From: Candidatus Binatia bacterium
GTDB taxonomy: Bacteria; Desulfobacterota; Binatia; HRBIN30
Length of the DNA stretch: 64,000 nucleotides
Direction: 5' to 3'
NCBI GenBank assembly: GCA_023150935.1
Contig: JAKLJW010000002.1
Span: 124,001-188,000 of the forward strand
The notes below the pieces were generated by a model, which did not search any database, was not told the DNA's origin, and saw only the letters and a list, made by a program, of their open reading frames with translations. The translations under genes and the position numbers were made by a program. The number at the start of each line of letters is the position of its first letter. The stretch's first letter is position 1. Positions 15,773-25,959 of the stretch are shown here, one piece after another.

Positions 15773-18700
15773 TCAGTGCCGGGTGTCTGGCAAGTGTTCG
15801 GTGCCGGCAGGTTCGGTGTGGGCAGGCTGCGCGGGCGCCGTTCCCAGGGCGGCGGCGGCGCGGGCGCCGTAGCGCACCATTCCGAGGTCGCGAGCGAGGG
15901 CCAGGGCCTGGCGCAGTCGCCAGGCGCCGCCGACCGTATCGCCCCGGCGCTGCGCCAGCACTCCGGCTCCGAGGCGCGCGCAGACCAGCATTCGGCGGGC
16001 ACCGGTGGCTTCGGCGAGGTCGGCTGCGCGATCGTATGCGTCGGCAGCGGTGTGCCACTCGGCCGGGCCGGCCGCACTGAGCGCATCGCCCAGGGCCACT
16101 GCGGTAATCATCTCCGGCACGCGGCCGCTGGCCCGCGCCGCGGCGGTGCGGGCATGGCTGACCGCCCGCTCCACCTCGCCGATTTCCAGGAGCGCATCGA
16201 CGATCGTGTGGGTGCCGATCTGACCGTCGCCGGACTGGCCGACGTACTCGTCGATGAGTTGCGCTTGACGACGCTCCGGTACAGGCTGGCCGAGCAGGCG
16301 CCGGGTGGCGAGGAACAGCGTTGCTTCGAGGCGCATCGCCACCACGAACCCCAGCGCTTCCGTTACTTCCAGTCCACGTTGCGCCCAGTGGAGCGATTCC
16401 GGGTAATCCCCGCGCTCGAAGGCGAACTGGGCGAGCATTGCCGCCATGCCCGCTTGCACTGTGCGGTTGCCGGCCGACACTGCGAGATCGTAGGTCTCGC
16501 GGGCGGCAGCCTGCGCTTCGGCGGCGCTTGCCGCCCACATCTTGATTCGTTCCCGCAAGTAGCGGGCACCCAGGTACACGTCCGAGTGACTCCGGTCATG
16601 GCCGGCCTCTTCCATGCCGGCGACCACCCACTGCATGGTCCGCCAGGCGACGTCGAAACGGCCGTCCAGGAAGTAAGCCCACGCCAGCGGACGCAGCATG
16701 GACGGCGGCACCGGGCCGGCACGCTGGGCGATTGCCAGGGCCTCCTCGACCAGCGCCAGACCGGCAGCGAATTCGCCGCGGCGTCGGGTGAGCATCATTC
16801 CGAGATAAGAGAGGATCTCGGCCCGTTTTCTCGGATCTCCCAGGGTGGCGGCGTACGTTTCCGCTCGTTTCAGGATCTCGGGTGCGTCGTCGAGCCCCGG
16901 AACTTCGTAAATCACCGCCATGCGGGCGAGACCCACGGCGGCATCGAGGGCGAGCCTGGTCGTGCCGACCCCCGCATCCCCGGCGTCGGCAGTGGCGATG
17001 TTCCAGGCGTGCCGATAAAAGTGCGCAGCGCTTGGATACGACGGTACCCTCTCCGCGCTGCGGGCAGCGCCCAGCAGCGCTTCGAGGGCCCGCCCGCGGT
17101 TGTCGCTGCGGCTGAAATGGTGCGCGAGCTGCGCCCAGCGCTCCGGATTCGCTTCCCCGCCTGCTGCCGTGAGCGCCTGACCGATCCGTTCGTGAAGCTG
17201 CCGGCGCTGTTTCAGCAGCAGGCTTTCGTACGCGACTTCCTGAGTCAGACTTTCGCCGAAGCGCAGCTCGTCGTCGGCAAAAAGGTTCTTGCGGTGGATA
17301 ACGCCACGACGCTCTAGCTCCTCGATCGCCGCGCCGACATCGATACCGTCGTCGGCCAACAACTCGGCGAGGCGATCGCGGCGGAATTGCCGTCCGAGCA
17401 CCGCCGCCACCTGCAGGACCCGCTTGGCATCCGGCCCGAGTCGGTCGAGACGGGCGGCAATCACCTCCTGCACGGTATCCGGAATCTGGATTTCCTCGAC
17501 CGGCCGCGTCAGGCGGTGGCCGCCGTCGATACGTTCCAGATAGCCACCCTCCAGCAGCGCCCGGGTGATCTCCTCGGTGAAAAACGGGCTGCCCTCTGCC
17601 TTCTTGAGAATCAACTGTTCGAGGTCCTCGGGCAGCGCGCCCCCGGCCACCCCTCGCATGACCGCAACCGCCTCGGGATCGGTGAGCCGCCGCAGGTTGA
17701 TCACGGTCAATACTGCGCCGGGTCGCCACCGCGGTTGGCATTCGGGTCGGTGCGTGACCACCAGCATCACCGGCGCGCACACTATGTCCGCCACTGCCCG
17801 GTCGAGCATCTCCCGCGACGACTCGTCGATCCAGTGCAGATCTTCCAGCAGCAAGATCACTGGACCGCGCCGGCTCTCGGCCTTGATGAGCTTGCCGACC
17901 GCCTCGAAGTGTTCCCTTTTGACCTCGTCGGCCGGAAGATCGCCCGCGTCGCCCGGGCCCGACAACATCCGCGTGAGGACCGGTTCGGCGCACCGGAGAT
18001 CGGCGGGCCACTCTCCAACCCGGGCCGCAACCCGCGCCGCCGTCGCCGCTGCATCCTCTTGCGGTCCGATCCCGAAATAGGCCCGCAACATGGTCGTCCA
18101 CGGGTGGTAAGGCGCCATCTGATCGAGCGCCGAACAGCGGGCTTCGAGGATGGCTGCCGAAACTCCGGCGAGACGCTGCTTGAGTTCGTAGAGCAAGCGA
18201 GACTTGCCGCTGCCGGCTTCCCCGACGATGGCGACCACCTGAGGCAGCCGGGCAGCGAGCTGGGCGTAGCACGCCTCGATCTGCGCCAGCTCCGCCGACC
18301 GGCCGACGAGCGGCGTAAGCCCGTGCGCGGTCGCCAGTCCTATCGGTGTCGTGGCGGTGCGGGGGCCGAGTACCTCGTACGCGATTACCGGCTCACGCTT
18401 GCCTTTGACCTCGACGGGATTGCGGCGCTGCAAGTCGAAGTGGCCACGCACGAGCCGAAACGTCGCCTCGCTGACCAGAATGCCACCCGGCTCGGCCAGG
18501 GTCTGTAGCCGCGCCGCCAGGTTGGTGGTGTCGCCGATGGCCGTGTAGTCCATCTTGGCGTCGTTGCCCATGGTGCCGACTACCACCGGGCCGGTGTGGA
18601 TACCGATACGCGCCGCCAGATCGATGCCGCGTTCCGCCTTCAGGCGCGCGCCCAGACGGCCGAGTGCGCTGCGAATGGCCAGGGCGGCGCGCACCGCTCG

Positions 18701-19201
18701 CTGGGGGGCGTCCTCGTGCGCGACCGGAGCGCCGAACAACGCCATCAAGCCGTCGCCGGCCATCTGCGTGACCACGCCCTCGAAGCGGTAAACCTCGGCA
18801 AAGGCCGGGCCCAGATACTCCTGCAAGATCTCGTGGTACTCCTCGGGATCGAGACGCTCCGCAATGGCTGTCGATCCGACGAGGTCGCAGAAGAGGACGG
18901 TTACCAGCTTGCGCTCGCCGTCTCCCGCCTCGATGCCGGCCCGCAACGGCGGCCCCGGGGGCGGCGAGTTAGCGGCTTCCGGCTGAGGCTCCGGGTTGCC
19001 CCGGTTCGGGGCAACCGGTCCGGGGGGTACCGGCCCGGGGACAGCCGGTGTGCCGACCGGCGCTCCGCACGCGGGGCAAAACCGAAAACCCGCATCGATC
19101 GGCTCGCCGCACTGCACGCACGTCTGGGCGACGCGGGCGCCGCAGCCGGGGCAGAACGGCTTGCCGGGTATCGACTCGGTGCCACAACGGGCACAGCGCA
19201 T
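15773..19201 (-). CDS. Double zinc ribbon - class III nucleotidyl cyclase - AAA ATPase - TPR signalling protein
   Basis: 1142 residues. Residues 1-50 hold two C-x2-C ... C-x2-C zinc ribbons (CARCGT, CPGCG, CVQCGE, CPACG). Residues about 95-275 are a class III cyclase domain: LFCDLVGST gives the first metal Asp, AGDGLMALFG the second, and KMDYTAIGDTTNLAARL the base-selecting and transition-state residues, so it looks active and adenylate-type. Then comes an AAA/STAND-like ATPase (Walker A GEAGSGKS at about 324-331, Walker B ILLLEDLHWID), and about 500 residues of helical TPR-like repeats to the C-terminus. This architecture is common in soil and deltaproteobacterial genomes; the input signal is unknown. 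It is a standalone cytoplasmic protein with no obvious partner gene. Confidence 0.9.
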   Translation of the reverse strand: MRCARCGTESIPGKPFCPGCGARVAQTCVQCGEPIDAGFRFCPACGAPVGTPAVPGPVPPGPVAPNRGNPEPQPEAANSPPPGPPLRAGIEAGDGERKLVTVLFCDLVGSTAIAERLDPEEYHEILQEYLGPAFAEVYRFEGVVTQMAGDGLMALFGAPVAHEDAPQRAVRAALAIRSALGRLGARLKAERGIDLAARIGIHTGPVVVGTMGNDAKMDYTAIGDTTNLAARLQTLAEPGGILVSEATFRLVRGHFDLQRRNPVEVKGKREPVIAYEVLGPRTATTPIGLATAHGLTPLVGRSAELAQIEACYAQLAARLPQVVAIVGEAGSGKSRLLYELKQRLAGVSAAILEARCSALDQMAPYHPWTTMLRAYFGIGPQEDAAATAARVAARVGEWPADLRCAEPVLTRMLSGPGDAGDLPADEVKREHFEAVGKLIKAESRRGPVILLLEDLHWIDESSREMLDRAVADIVCAPVMLVVTHRPECQPRWRPGAVLTVINLRRLTDPEAVAVMRGVAGGALPEDLEQLILKKAEGSPFFTEEITRALLEGGYLERIDGGHRLTRPVEEIQIPDTVQEVIAARLDRLGPDAKRVLQVAAVLGRQFRRDRLAELLADDGIDVGAAIEELERRGVIHRKNLFADDELRFGESLTQEVAYESLLLKQRRQLHERIGQALTAAGGEANPERWAQLAHHFSRSDNRGRALEALLGAARSAERVPSYPSAAHFYRHAWNIATADAGDAGVGTTRLALDAAVGLARMAVIYEVPGLDDAPEILKRAETYAATLGDPRKRAEILSYLGMMLTRRRGEFAAGLALVEEALAIAQRAGPVPPSMLRPLAWAYFLDGRFDVAWRTMQWVVAGMEEAGHDRSHSDVYLGARYLRERIKMWAASAAEAQAAARETYDLAVSAGNRTVQAGMAAMLAQFAFERGDYPESLHWAQRGLEVTEALGFVVAMRLEATLFLATRRLLGQPVPERRQAQLIDEYVGQSGDGQIGTHTIVDALLEIGEVERAVSHARTAAARASGRVPEMITAVALGDALSAAGPAEWHTAADAYDRAADLAEATGARRMLVCARLGAGVLAQRRGDTVGGAWRLRQALALARDLGMVRYGARAAAALGTAPAQPAHTEPAGTEHLPDTRH

Positions 19202-19355
19202 AGCGTGACTGTCGCGTCAGTGCGACCCTGAGTCAACCGGAGGGCGGAACGACGGCGGACAGACCATACCGGCCATGCCTATCTGGTTCCTTCGCGCCGC
19301 GCGCGCATCCGCGGCAATCTAACCCAGCACCCTCGTGCCCCCCCGCACGTCGACA

Positions 19356-20864
19356 TCATCTCCGCCTCCGCAACGCCCCGAGTCCGATGGCGCCTACCAG
19401 GCCGAGCACGGCGGCGAGTGCCATTGTCAGCGGAGCAGAGGCCGCCGGGGCGGGCTTGAAGCACAGTAGCGAATTGGCGCAGGCGGGGTCGGCGCAGTCC
19501 GTGTATCCGTTGTTGTCGTTGTCGATACCGTCGAGGCATCCACGGTTGGGGCCGCAGTCTTCGCACTCGGAGGGCGTGCGAGTTGGCGTGTGCGTGGGCA
19601 AGGGCGGGGTCGGGGTGACCGTTCCGGTCTGCGTTGGCGTCGGCGTTACGGTACGGGTCGGGGTGATCGTCGGCGTGTTGGTGACCGAAGGCGTGGCAGT
19701 GCGGGTCGGGGTGACCGTCGGTGTACCGCTCGGGGTCGGTGTCGGTGTGCGGGTTGGGGTGTTAGTGACGGTCGGCGTCGACGTCGCCGTATCGGTCGGC
19801 GTCGCGGTGGGGGTGGAGGTCGGGGTCTCGGTGGGGGTGTGCGTGGGCGTGTCGGTTGGAGTCGGGGTCGTCGTGGGAGTGTTGGTTGGGGATGCCGTGG
19901 GCGTATCGGTCGGCGTCGCCGTGGGGGTATTGGTCGGCGTGTCGGTTGGCGTCGTCGTCGCGGTTTCCGTCGGTGTGGCCGTAGCAGTGGGAGTCTCGGT
20001 CGGGGTCGCCGTCGGGGTGAGGGTCGGGGAGTCCGAAGGGGTGGCGGTGGCGGTTTCAGTCGGGGTCAGAGTCGGCGTATCGGTCGGAGTCTGCGTCGGG
20101 GTCGGGGTAACTTCGGAGCTCTGTTCGTTGGAGACGTTGCCACTGAATATCTGAGTGCTCGTGAAAGCCGCCGGCGGGTTAGCGCTGGACTCGAAGGTCA
20201 GATTGAGGTCGCCGATGAAGGTGACATCGGGGAGTCCGAAATAGTCCAGCAACTGCTGATTCTTATGGTCGCCCACCGTACCGGTCGCGAGCCGCACGGT
20301 ACCCGTTACCACGGAGGCGAGAGCCGAACTCGTAAACGGGCCCGACAGCAACGTCGTTCCCGGGGGGATGTCCCCTGGACTCGACAGGCCGTCATTGTCC
20401 AGGTCGACACCGCCGATTATCGTCATCGAAGCACCGGCACCGAAAATCCACTCGGTTGCCGTGGTGGAGGACAGTGCTCCCGTCGTGAAGGCAAGCTTGC
20501 AGGACACGCAGGTCCGCGTCACCCCCGGGTTAAGTGGAGTCAAGAGGCTGACGACGCGGCCAATATCGATGTCGGTCCCGACCAGCGGGTTGGCGCCACC
20601 GGCGTAGCTTATGGTACCGCCTGCGGGTGCGACGATTTCGAAACTAAGCGTTGGGTTCTGGGTCTTGCCGGTACCCGAAGCCGGCGCCAGGGCGGCCCGG
20701 GCTTTGCCACGCACGGGCGCGGTGCCCTGCTCTCTTGCGTCAACGGTAGCGGCGAGGAGCAGGACGGCGACCGCCGACAGCACGCAGACTGCGGCGCACT
20801 TGCTCACTCGGTGCGCGGGACCAAGAACGGCGCTCGGCGCCATACGGGCTATCCGGTGACCCAT
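19356..20864 (-). CDS. Exported surface protein with Thr-Pro repeat linker and C-terminal anchor
   Basis: 502 residues from the ATG at 20864 with GGAGGG upstream. A signal peptide (about 15-46) precedes a beta-rich domain (about 55-245) of unknown family with two Cys (TRTCVSCK) and a Ca-binding-like [12 protein letters not shown] loop. Residues about 253-428 are almost entirely TPT-x-TPT repeats, an extended linker. Then follow an Asp/Asn-rich motif, [18 protein letters not shown] (a thrombospondin-type/MopE-like calcium loop), and at the end [18 protein letters not shown] plus RRRR, a membrane anchor or sorting tail. It is probably displayed on the cell surface. Function unknown. Confidence 0.75.
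   Translation of the reverse strand: MGHRIARMAPSAVLGPAHRVSKCAAVCVLSAVAVLLLAATVDAREQGTAPVRGKARAALAPASGTGKTQNPTLSFEIVAPAGGTISYAGGANPLVGTDIDIGRVVSLLTPLNPGVTRTCVSCKLAFTTGALSSTTATEWIFGAGASMTIIGGVDLDNDGLSSPGDIPPGTTLLSGPFTSSALASVVTGTVRLATGTVGDHKNQQLLDYFGLPDVTFIGDLNLTFESSANPPAAFTSTQIFSGNVSNEQSSEVTPTPTQTPTDTPTLTPTETATATPSDSPTLTPTATPTETPTATATPTETATTTPTDTPTNTPTATPTDTPTASPTNTPTTTPTPTDTPTHTPTETPTSTPTATPTDTATSTPTVTNTPTRTPTPTPSGTPTVTPTRTATPSVTNTPTITPTRTVTPTPTQTGTVTPTPPLPTHTPTRTPSECEDCGPNRGCLDGIDNDNNGYTDCADPACANSLLCFKPAPAASAPLTMALAAVLGLVGAIGLGALRRRR
19590..20110. repeat. Low-complexity Thr-Pro coding repeat
   Basis: About 520 bases made of degenerate hexamer units that read GTCGGCGT/GTGGGGGT on the plus strand and encode TPT-x repeats on the minus strand. 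The opposite strand therefore shows a long spurious Val-Gly ORF. Repeat length is likely variable between strains. Confidence 0.85.
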
Positions 20865-21069
20865 CCCGAACCCTCCATCGCTGCCCCGGACCCCCTCGGC
20901 GCAGCCCCGTTGCCGATAAGCTCGAATACGCGCACTCGCGAGCTTAACAGACCACTGACGGATACCCCCAACCTGTGCACCTGTCAATGAACCACTGTTT
21001 CGTAACCGCCCACCACGGTCCCGGTCAGTGGCGGCCATCCTCAGAGGTCGGACTTCGCTCGACATTCCG

Positions 21070-22026
21070 TTAACCGGTGCGCTTGCCTCGCGGCGCTCCG
21101 GCGAGTCGCTCGAGGAAGTCGACGATCGGTACCTCGATCCGGCTCCCGCTCACTGCGTTTATCTGCCGCGCGGCGGACGGACTGGTGACGTTCACCTCCG
21201 TGAGCCAGCCGTCAATGACGTCGATCCCTGCCAGCCACAGCCGCCGGGCGCGCAGGATCGGCCGCAGTGCCGCGACGATCGCTCGTTCCCGCGGCGTTAT
21301 AGTGGTTGCGGCCACGCGTGCGCCCTGGTGGATGTTGGCGAGCCGGTCGGGGCCGAGGGGGACGCGGTTGACCGCGCCGATCGCCTCCCCGTCGAGCAGG
21401 AAGATTCGCTTGTCTCCCGCCGCGACGCCCGGCAGGAAACGCTGCGCAACGACGTACCGGCCCTGCTGGGCGCTGACGAAAGCGCGCAGCGTCGCCGGGG
21501 CCTCGCCGGCCGCCACCACGGCGATGCCCCGGCCGCTGCAATCCGTGAGCGGTTTCACGACGATCCGCTCGTGCTGCGCGGCAAACGCCGCGAGGCGGTC
21601 GGGGTCGTTGCTGACCAGTGTGGGTGGAGTGAATTCGGGGACCTCCAGGGCCAGGAGCTTCTCGTTGACCGTACGGAGGCTGGCCGGATCGTTCACCACC
21701 GGGACGACGGCGGCGGCCCGATCCAGGATCAGGGTTGCGGTCACGTAGGCTTCGTCGACCGGCGGATCCTTGCGGAACAGAACCAGGTCGAAGGCTTCGA
21801 ATTCGCACTCGCTTGCCGCGCCGAGGCGGTAGTAAGGCCGCTGCCCCAGATCCAGGGCGATCGGCTGCGCCCGCACCCCGGCGCCGTGTTCGGTGAGGTA
21901 AAGGTCCCCGAGCGTGGCCACGGCACACCGATGCCCGCGCCGGGCCATTTCCTCGATCAGGAGCAGGGACGTTTCGGTCGTCAGATTCAGGGAATCGAGT
22001 GGATCGATGACTACCAGGACGTCCAC
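21070..22026 (-). CDS. gshB: Glutathione synthetase-like ATP-grasp enzyme
   Basis: 318 residues, about the length of bacterial GshB (about 315). The N-terminal pre-ATP-grasp domain starts [18 protein letters not shown] and contains [18 protein letters not shown], both close to GshB. The ATP-grasp part has [13 protein letters not shown] (about 158-170) in place of the usual Gly-rich PLDGMGG loop, then [13 protein letters not shown] and a C-terminal [13 protein letters not shown]-like EVNVTSPS motif that ends the active site. GshB joins gamma-Glu-Cys and Gly using ATP. No gshA is seen nearby. The changed Gly-rich loop makes a related peptide ligase possible, but glutathione synthesis is the best reading. 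Confidence 0.83.
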   Translation of the reverse strand: MDVLVVIDPLDSLNLTTETSLLLIEEMARRGHRCAVATLGDLYLTEHGAGVRAQPIALDLGQRPYYRLGAASECEFEAFDLVLFRKDPPVDEAYVTATLILDRAAAVVPVVNDPASLRTVNEKLLALEVPEFTPPTLVSNDPDRLAAFAAQHERIVVKPLTDCSGRGIAVVAAGEAPATLRAFVSAQQGRYVVAQRFLPGVAAGDKRIFLLDGEAIGAVNRVPLGPDRLANIHQGARVAATTITPRERAIVAALRPILRARRLWLAGIDVIDGWLTEVNVTSPSAARQINAVSGSRIEVPIVDFLERLAGAPRGKRTG

Positions 22027-22323
22027 GCGCTGCCTCTCTCGACGCGACTATGGTTGGTTGACGCCGGCGAGTTCACGAGTTCGGTCAGGTATGCTCCAGG
22101 TCATCGGCGCGCGCAACGTGGGGGAACGGTCGGCCCATGCACCGGACTCTACCAGCGGCCCGTCGAAAAAGTCGACGAAGAAGGGAAATTGTCCTGACGG
22201 CTCCTGCCGGGTGACGGACGAGAGCCTTGTTCACCGGGCGGCCAAGTCAAACGCGTCGCCCGCGCAATTTGCTTGTTAGGCCCTCGGAAATTCGTTACGA
22301 ACGCGAGGGTTGACCGGAAGGCG

Positions 22324-22734
22324 ATGGTGCACAGGCTGAGTGGGAAGGTTCTCGCATTTATTCGCAGCCAACCGGTGGCCCGTGTGGCTACCGTTGGGGA
22401 CGGCGGGGTGCCGAACAATGTTCCGGTATGTCCGGTGGCTCTGAACGGGCGACTGTACTTCGCCAGCCCGGCCGCGGCGCGTAAGGTGCGAGATTTACGT
22501 TCCAACCCGCGAGTGGCGCTGGTATTCGATGTATACGCCGACAACTGGAAACGGCGCACGGGCGTGATGATTCGCGGTTCGGCCAGCATTATCGACCAGG
22601 GTGCCGCCTTCCGGCGGGTGCGGCTCGCCCTGTATCGCAAGTACAAACCGTACCGGCGGTTGGCGCCCATCACCGAGGGCCGGAGCGTCGTCGTTTGCAT
22701 CACGCCGACGTCCAGTCTTTCGTGGGGCCTATGA
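22324..22734 (+). CDS. PPOX-class (pyridoxamine 5'-phosphate oxidase-like) flavin/F420/heme protein
   Basis: 136 residues from the ATG at 22324 (GGAAGG upstream); a TTG at 22273 would add 17 residues. The sequence ARVATVGDGGVPNNVPVCPVALNGRLYF, the RKVRDLRSNPRVALVFD helix-strand pair and GVMIRGSASII fit the split-barrel PPOX fold. Many short members bind F420, FMN or heme and reduce small molecules; the cofactor cannot be assigned here. It lies between divergent gshB and a propeller gene, with no operon partner evident. Confidence 0.82.
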   Translation: MVHRLSGKVLAFIRSQPVARVATVGDGGVPNNVPVCPVALNGRLYFASPAAARKVRDLRSNPRVALVFDVYADNWKRRTGVMIRGSASIIDQGAAFRRVRLALYRKYKPYRRLAPITEGRSVVVCITPTSSLSWGL

Positions 22735-22765
22735 GGCGTCGCCTGGCGCCGGAAAGCGTCATGGA

Positions 22766-24871
22766 ATGATTACAGTCGTTCGTCGCACGCGGTTCGGTCG
22801 ATGGCATCGAGCTGCGGTTCTGGGGCTGCTCTCGACAGTACTTTTGGCAGATCCCGCCACCCGCGCAGAAGCCCAGCCGTGGGTGCAACAGAACCCGCGC
22901 CCGACGGTGGACGATTTCTACGGTGTCAGCTTCGTGACCGGCGGGGCCGGCTGGGCGGTGGGGATCTTCGGGCAGGTCTTCCGCACCACCAATGCCGGAA
23001 CGAGCTGGGTCGAGCAGACCTCCGGCGTGGACGCCGATCTGTTTGCGGTTAAATTCGTCAACGCCCAGACCGGGTGGGCGGTGGGCGACGGGGGTACGAT
23101 AATCGCCACGGGCAACGGTGGCGCGCTCTGGACCAAACAAACCAGCGGGACCACGGCGGCACTGGCGGCGGTGTCCTTCGCCGACGTGCAGATCGGCTGG
23201 GTTGTCGGGTCGGACGGAACCATCCTCGCAACGACCGATGCCGGCGCCACGTGGACTCCACAGGCCAGTGGCATAAGCACGGGACTCACAGGGGTGAGCT
23301 TCGCCGACGCCAGTAACGGCTGGGCGATTGGCGACGTCGACCCAACCACCAGTCGGGCGGTCATCCTGCACACCGAGGACGGCGGTGCGACCTGGGCGGC
23401 GCAGGTCTCTGCCACCGACCGATCCCTGGTGGCCGTTAGTGCCGCCGATGCCCAGCACGCCATTGCGGTCGGTGAAGACGGCGTTGTGCTGTACACGACC
23501 GACGGGGGCCTCGTGTGGAAGCTCGGGGCGAGCGGCACCGAGTCGCTGCTCTGGTCGGTCTTTATGCTCGACACCCAGAACGGCTGGGCCGTCGGCGACC
23601 CCGACTTCGAAACCGGCGAGGGAGAGATCATTCGCACGGCCGACGGCGGAGCGACCTGGGTGTCGCAGCCGTCGCTCAACACCAATCCGATGTACGGGGT
23701 CGTCTTTCTCGATGCGCAGAACGGCTGGGTGGTCGGCGCCGCCGGCACTCTCCTGCGCTCCACCAACGGCGGCGCCGCCTGGCACCTCCTCAACCCGGCC
23801 CCGACGAATACCCTGTTCGGGCTCGCCTTCCCGACGTCTTCCGACGGCTACGCCGTGGGCGACTTCGGCACGATCGCGCGCACGGACAACGGCGGCCTGA
23901 CCTGGAGCGCGCTGGACTCCGGCAGCACCGCGGGGCTTTTCTCCGTCACCTCGCTGGACCCCCAGGTGGCGTGGGTCGCGGGCGATTTCGGTACCGTTCT
24001 GCGTACGCAGGACGGCGGCGTGACCTGGAGCCCTCTGGACACCGGCACTTCGGCGCCCCTGTTGAGTATCCGGTTCGTCGATGGCGGCACCGGGTGGGCG
24101 GTTGGCGGGATCGCCACCGGGGTTTGCGTCGGCGACTGCAGCGGCGACGGCGAGGTCACCGTCGACGAGATCATCATCGGCGTCAACATCGCAAACGGCC
24201 TCGCGCCGGTGAGCCAGTGCCCCGCCATGGACCCGGACGATACCGGGACGGTCACCATCGACGAGATCATCCAGGCGGTGAACAACGCGCTCGGAGGTTG
24301 CCCCGCCGGCAGTGGCGGCGCCACGATCATACGCACCACCGATGGCGGCAATTCGTGGACTCCCCAGACGAGCAACACCACACAGACCCTCAATGCGGTT
24401 GCCTTCGTAGATGCGCAAAACGGGTGGGCCGTCGGCAATGCCGGAACGATCGTGCACACCAGTAATGGTGGCACAACGTGGACGGCGCAGGTCAGTGGCA
24501 CCACGGAACCGCTTTACGGTGTGACCTGTGTCGGGCAGACCTGCTGGGCCGTAGGGGGGACTCCCGACGACGAAACACCCCGGCAGGTCATCCTCTACAC
24601 CAACAACGGAGGATCGACCTGGGCCCCGCAAGACGGCAACGTCGATCCGCCCGATCCGCTCTTCGGCGTCTTCGCCCGGGACGCGCAAAACGTCTGGGCC
24701 GTCGGCGACTACGGCCTGATCATGGGTACCACCGACGGCGGCACGACCTGGGAACCGCTCGAGAGTATCACGTTCGACCCCCTCGGCGCGGTGGCATTCG
24801 TCGATCTCGAGACCGGTTGGGTGGCCGGCGACCGCGGGATGATTCTGTTTACCAGCAGCGGCGGACGTTAA
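22766..24871 (+). CDS. Exported Ycf48/BNR-type beta-propeller protein with inserted dockerin-like module
   Basis: 701 residues from the ATG at 22766; the open frame further upstream overlaps the PPOX gene and is rejected. Signal peptide at about 1-34 (ATRAEA). The mature protein is built of about fourteen repeats such as GWAVGxxGTIxxTxDGGxTW, as in the photosystem II assembly factor Ycf48/HCF136 and related BNR proteins. At about residues 452-512, inside the repeat array, sits CVGDCSGDGEVTVDEIIIG followed by a second copy DPDDTGTVTIDEIIQAVN, an EF-hand/dockerin-like calcium module. Here there is no photosynthesis gene context, so it is more likely a surface binding protein. Two propellers separated by the module would fit the repeat count. 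Confidence 0.82.
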   Translation: MITVVRRTRFGRWHRAAVLGLLSTVLLADPATRAEAQPWVQQNPRPTVDDFYGVSFVTGGAGWAVGIFGQVFRTTNAGTSWVEQTSGVDADLFAVKFVNAQTGWAVGDGGTIIATGNGGALWTKQTSGTTAALAAVSFADVQIGWVVGSDGTILATTDAGATWTPQASGISTGLTGVSFADASNGWAIGDVDPTTSRAVILHTEDGGATWAAQVSATDRSLVAVSAADAQHAIAVGEDGVVLYTTDGGLVWKLGASGTESLLWSVFMLDTQNGWAVGDPDFETGEGEIIRTADGGATWVSQPSLNTNPMYGVVFLDAQNGWVVGAAGTLLRSTNGGAAWHLLNPAPTNTLFGLAFPTSSDGYAVGDFGTIARTDNGGLTWSALDSGSTAGLFSVTSLDPQVAWVAGDFGTVLRTQDGGVTWSPLDTGTSAPLLSIRFVDGGTGWAVGGIATGVCVGDCSGDGEVTVDEIIIGVNIANGLAPVSQCPAMDPDDTGTVTIDEIIQAVNNALGGCPAGSGGATIIRTTDGGNSWTPQTSNTTQTLNAVAFVDAQNGWAVGNAGTIVHTSNGGTTWTAQVSGTTEPLYGVTCVGQTCWAVGGTPDDETPRQVILYTNNGGSTWAPQDGNVDPPDPLFGVFARDAQNVWAVGDYGLIMGTTDGGTTWEPLESITFDPLGAVAFVDLETGWVAGDRGMILFTSSGGR

Positions 24872-25025
24872 CCGGGTGCCGATAAGCTCGGGAGCGCTCA
24901 TGGACCCATTACGGCGCGGTTAGCGCCGGGCGCTGCGTTCGACGGCGTCCCGACTCTTCCGCAATCCCAAGTTGCAGACCCGCGGGGACCTGCGCTACTC
25001 TCCGCCCTCCGGGAGACGTTGTCGT

Positions 25026-25811
25026 ATGGCTCACGCGCCACGCAATCTGGACTCCACCGCTGCCCTGCCCGTCGAGGCCTTCATGCGAGCCGTGCACTTG
25101 CTCTGGGGGTTGGTGGCGGACATTTACATCTTCTTCAGCACAATGTTCATGGGGACGGCGGCGCTCGGCCTGACCCTCGCATTGCGCGAGCCTTGGCCGG
25201 TCGACGTGCTCGGCCGATTCTGGGCCCGCTGGATGTTGAAGGTCTGCGGAATCAACGTCGATGTCGAGGGCCTCGAACGTCTCGACCCCAAACGGTCGTA
25301 CGTGCTGGTCTCGAATCATCTCAGTAACTTCGACATCTGGGCGACGCTCGGCGCCTTACCGCTCACCATCCATTTCGTGGCCAAGAAGGAGTTGCTCAGC
25401 CTGCCGTTTCTCGGGCAGGCCCTCGCGGTCAGCGATCACATCATCATCGACCGCGCCAACCCGGAAGCGGCGGTCGCCTGCATCAACGAGCGCGTCGCCG
25501 CGCAAATCGACAAGGGCTTCTGCATTCTCTTTTACGCCGAGGGCACGCGCAGCCCTGACGGTAAGGTCCATGCGTTCAAGAAGGGCGGCATCACGCTGGC
25601 GCTGCGTACCGGTCTGCCGATCGTGCCGCTCAGCGTAAGCGGCACGCGGAAGTTCCTGCCCAAACGGCGAATGATCATCAAGCCGGGCGGACGCGTGAAG
25701 CTGGCGCTCGGCGAGCCGATCGACACGCGCGCCTATACCCTCGACCAACGCGACGAGTTGACCGAGTACGTTCGCAAGATCGTCATCCAGAACTACATCG
25801 AGGACTATTAG
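25026..25811 (+). CDS. plsC: 1-acyl-sn-glycerol-3-phosphate acyltransferase
   Basis: 261 residues from the ATG at 25026; a TTG at 24972 would extend it by 18 residues without conserved sequence. One membrane helix at about 20-50 anchors it. The acyltransferase block I (NHLSNFDIW, catalytic His-x4-Asp) lies at about 97-105, block III is FYAEGTRSPDG (about 170-180), and block IV VPLSVSGTRKFLP follows. PlsC acylates lysophosphatidic acid to phosphatidic acid on the inner membrane. No partner genes are adjacent. Confidence 0.92.
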   Translation: MAHAPRNLDSTAALPVEAFMRAVHLLWGLVADIYIFFSTMFMGTAALGLTLALREPWPVDVLGRFWARWMLKVCGINVDVEGLERLDPKRSYVLVSNHLSNFDIWATLGALPLTIHFVAKKELLSLPFLGQALAVSDHIIIDRANPEAAVACINERVAAQIDKGFCILFYAEGTRSPDGKVHAFKKGGITLALRTGLPIVPLSVSGTRKFLPKRRMIIKPGGRVKLALGEPIDTRAYTLDQRDELTEYVRKIVIQNYIEDY

Positions 25812-25959
25812 AGGGTCGGTCGAGAGTCGAAGAGTAGAGACCAGGTTCCGGAGCCCGCACACGCCCTGCCGTTAGGCGGCGCGCTCAACCGTCTTCTCGC
25901 GGCGCTCTTCGTGTCTGGTACGTGCAGAACTCGGTCGACGGCATCCGCGAGGTGATGCC

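Noticed and set aside
19387-20154. Val-Gly repeat ORF on the plus strand
   Set aside because: It is the antisense reading of the Thr-Pro coding repeat; the minus-strand frame has signal peptide, domain and anchor.
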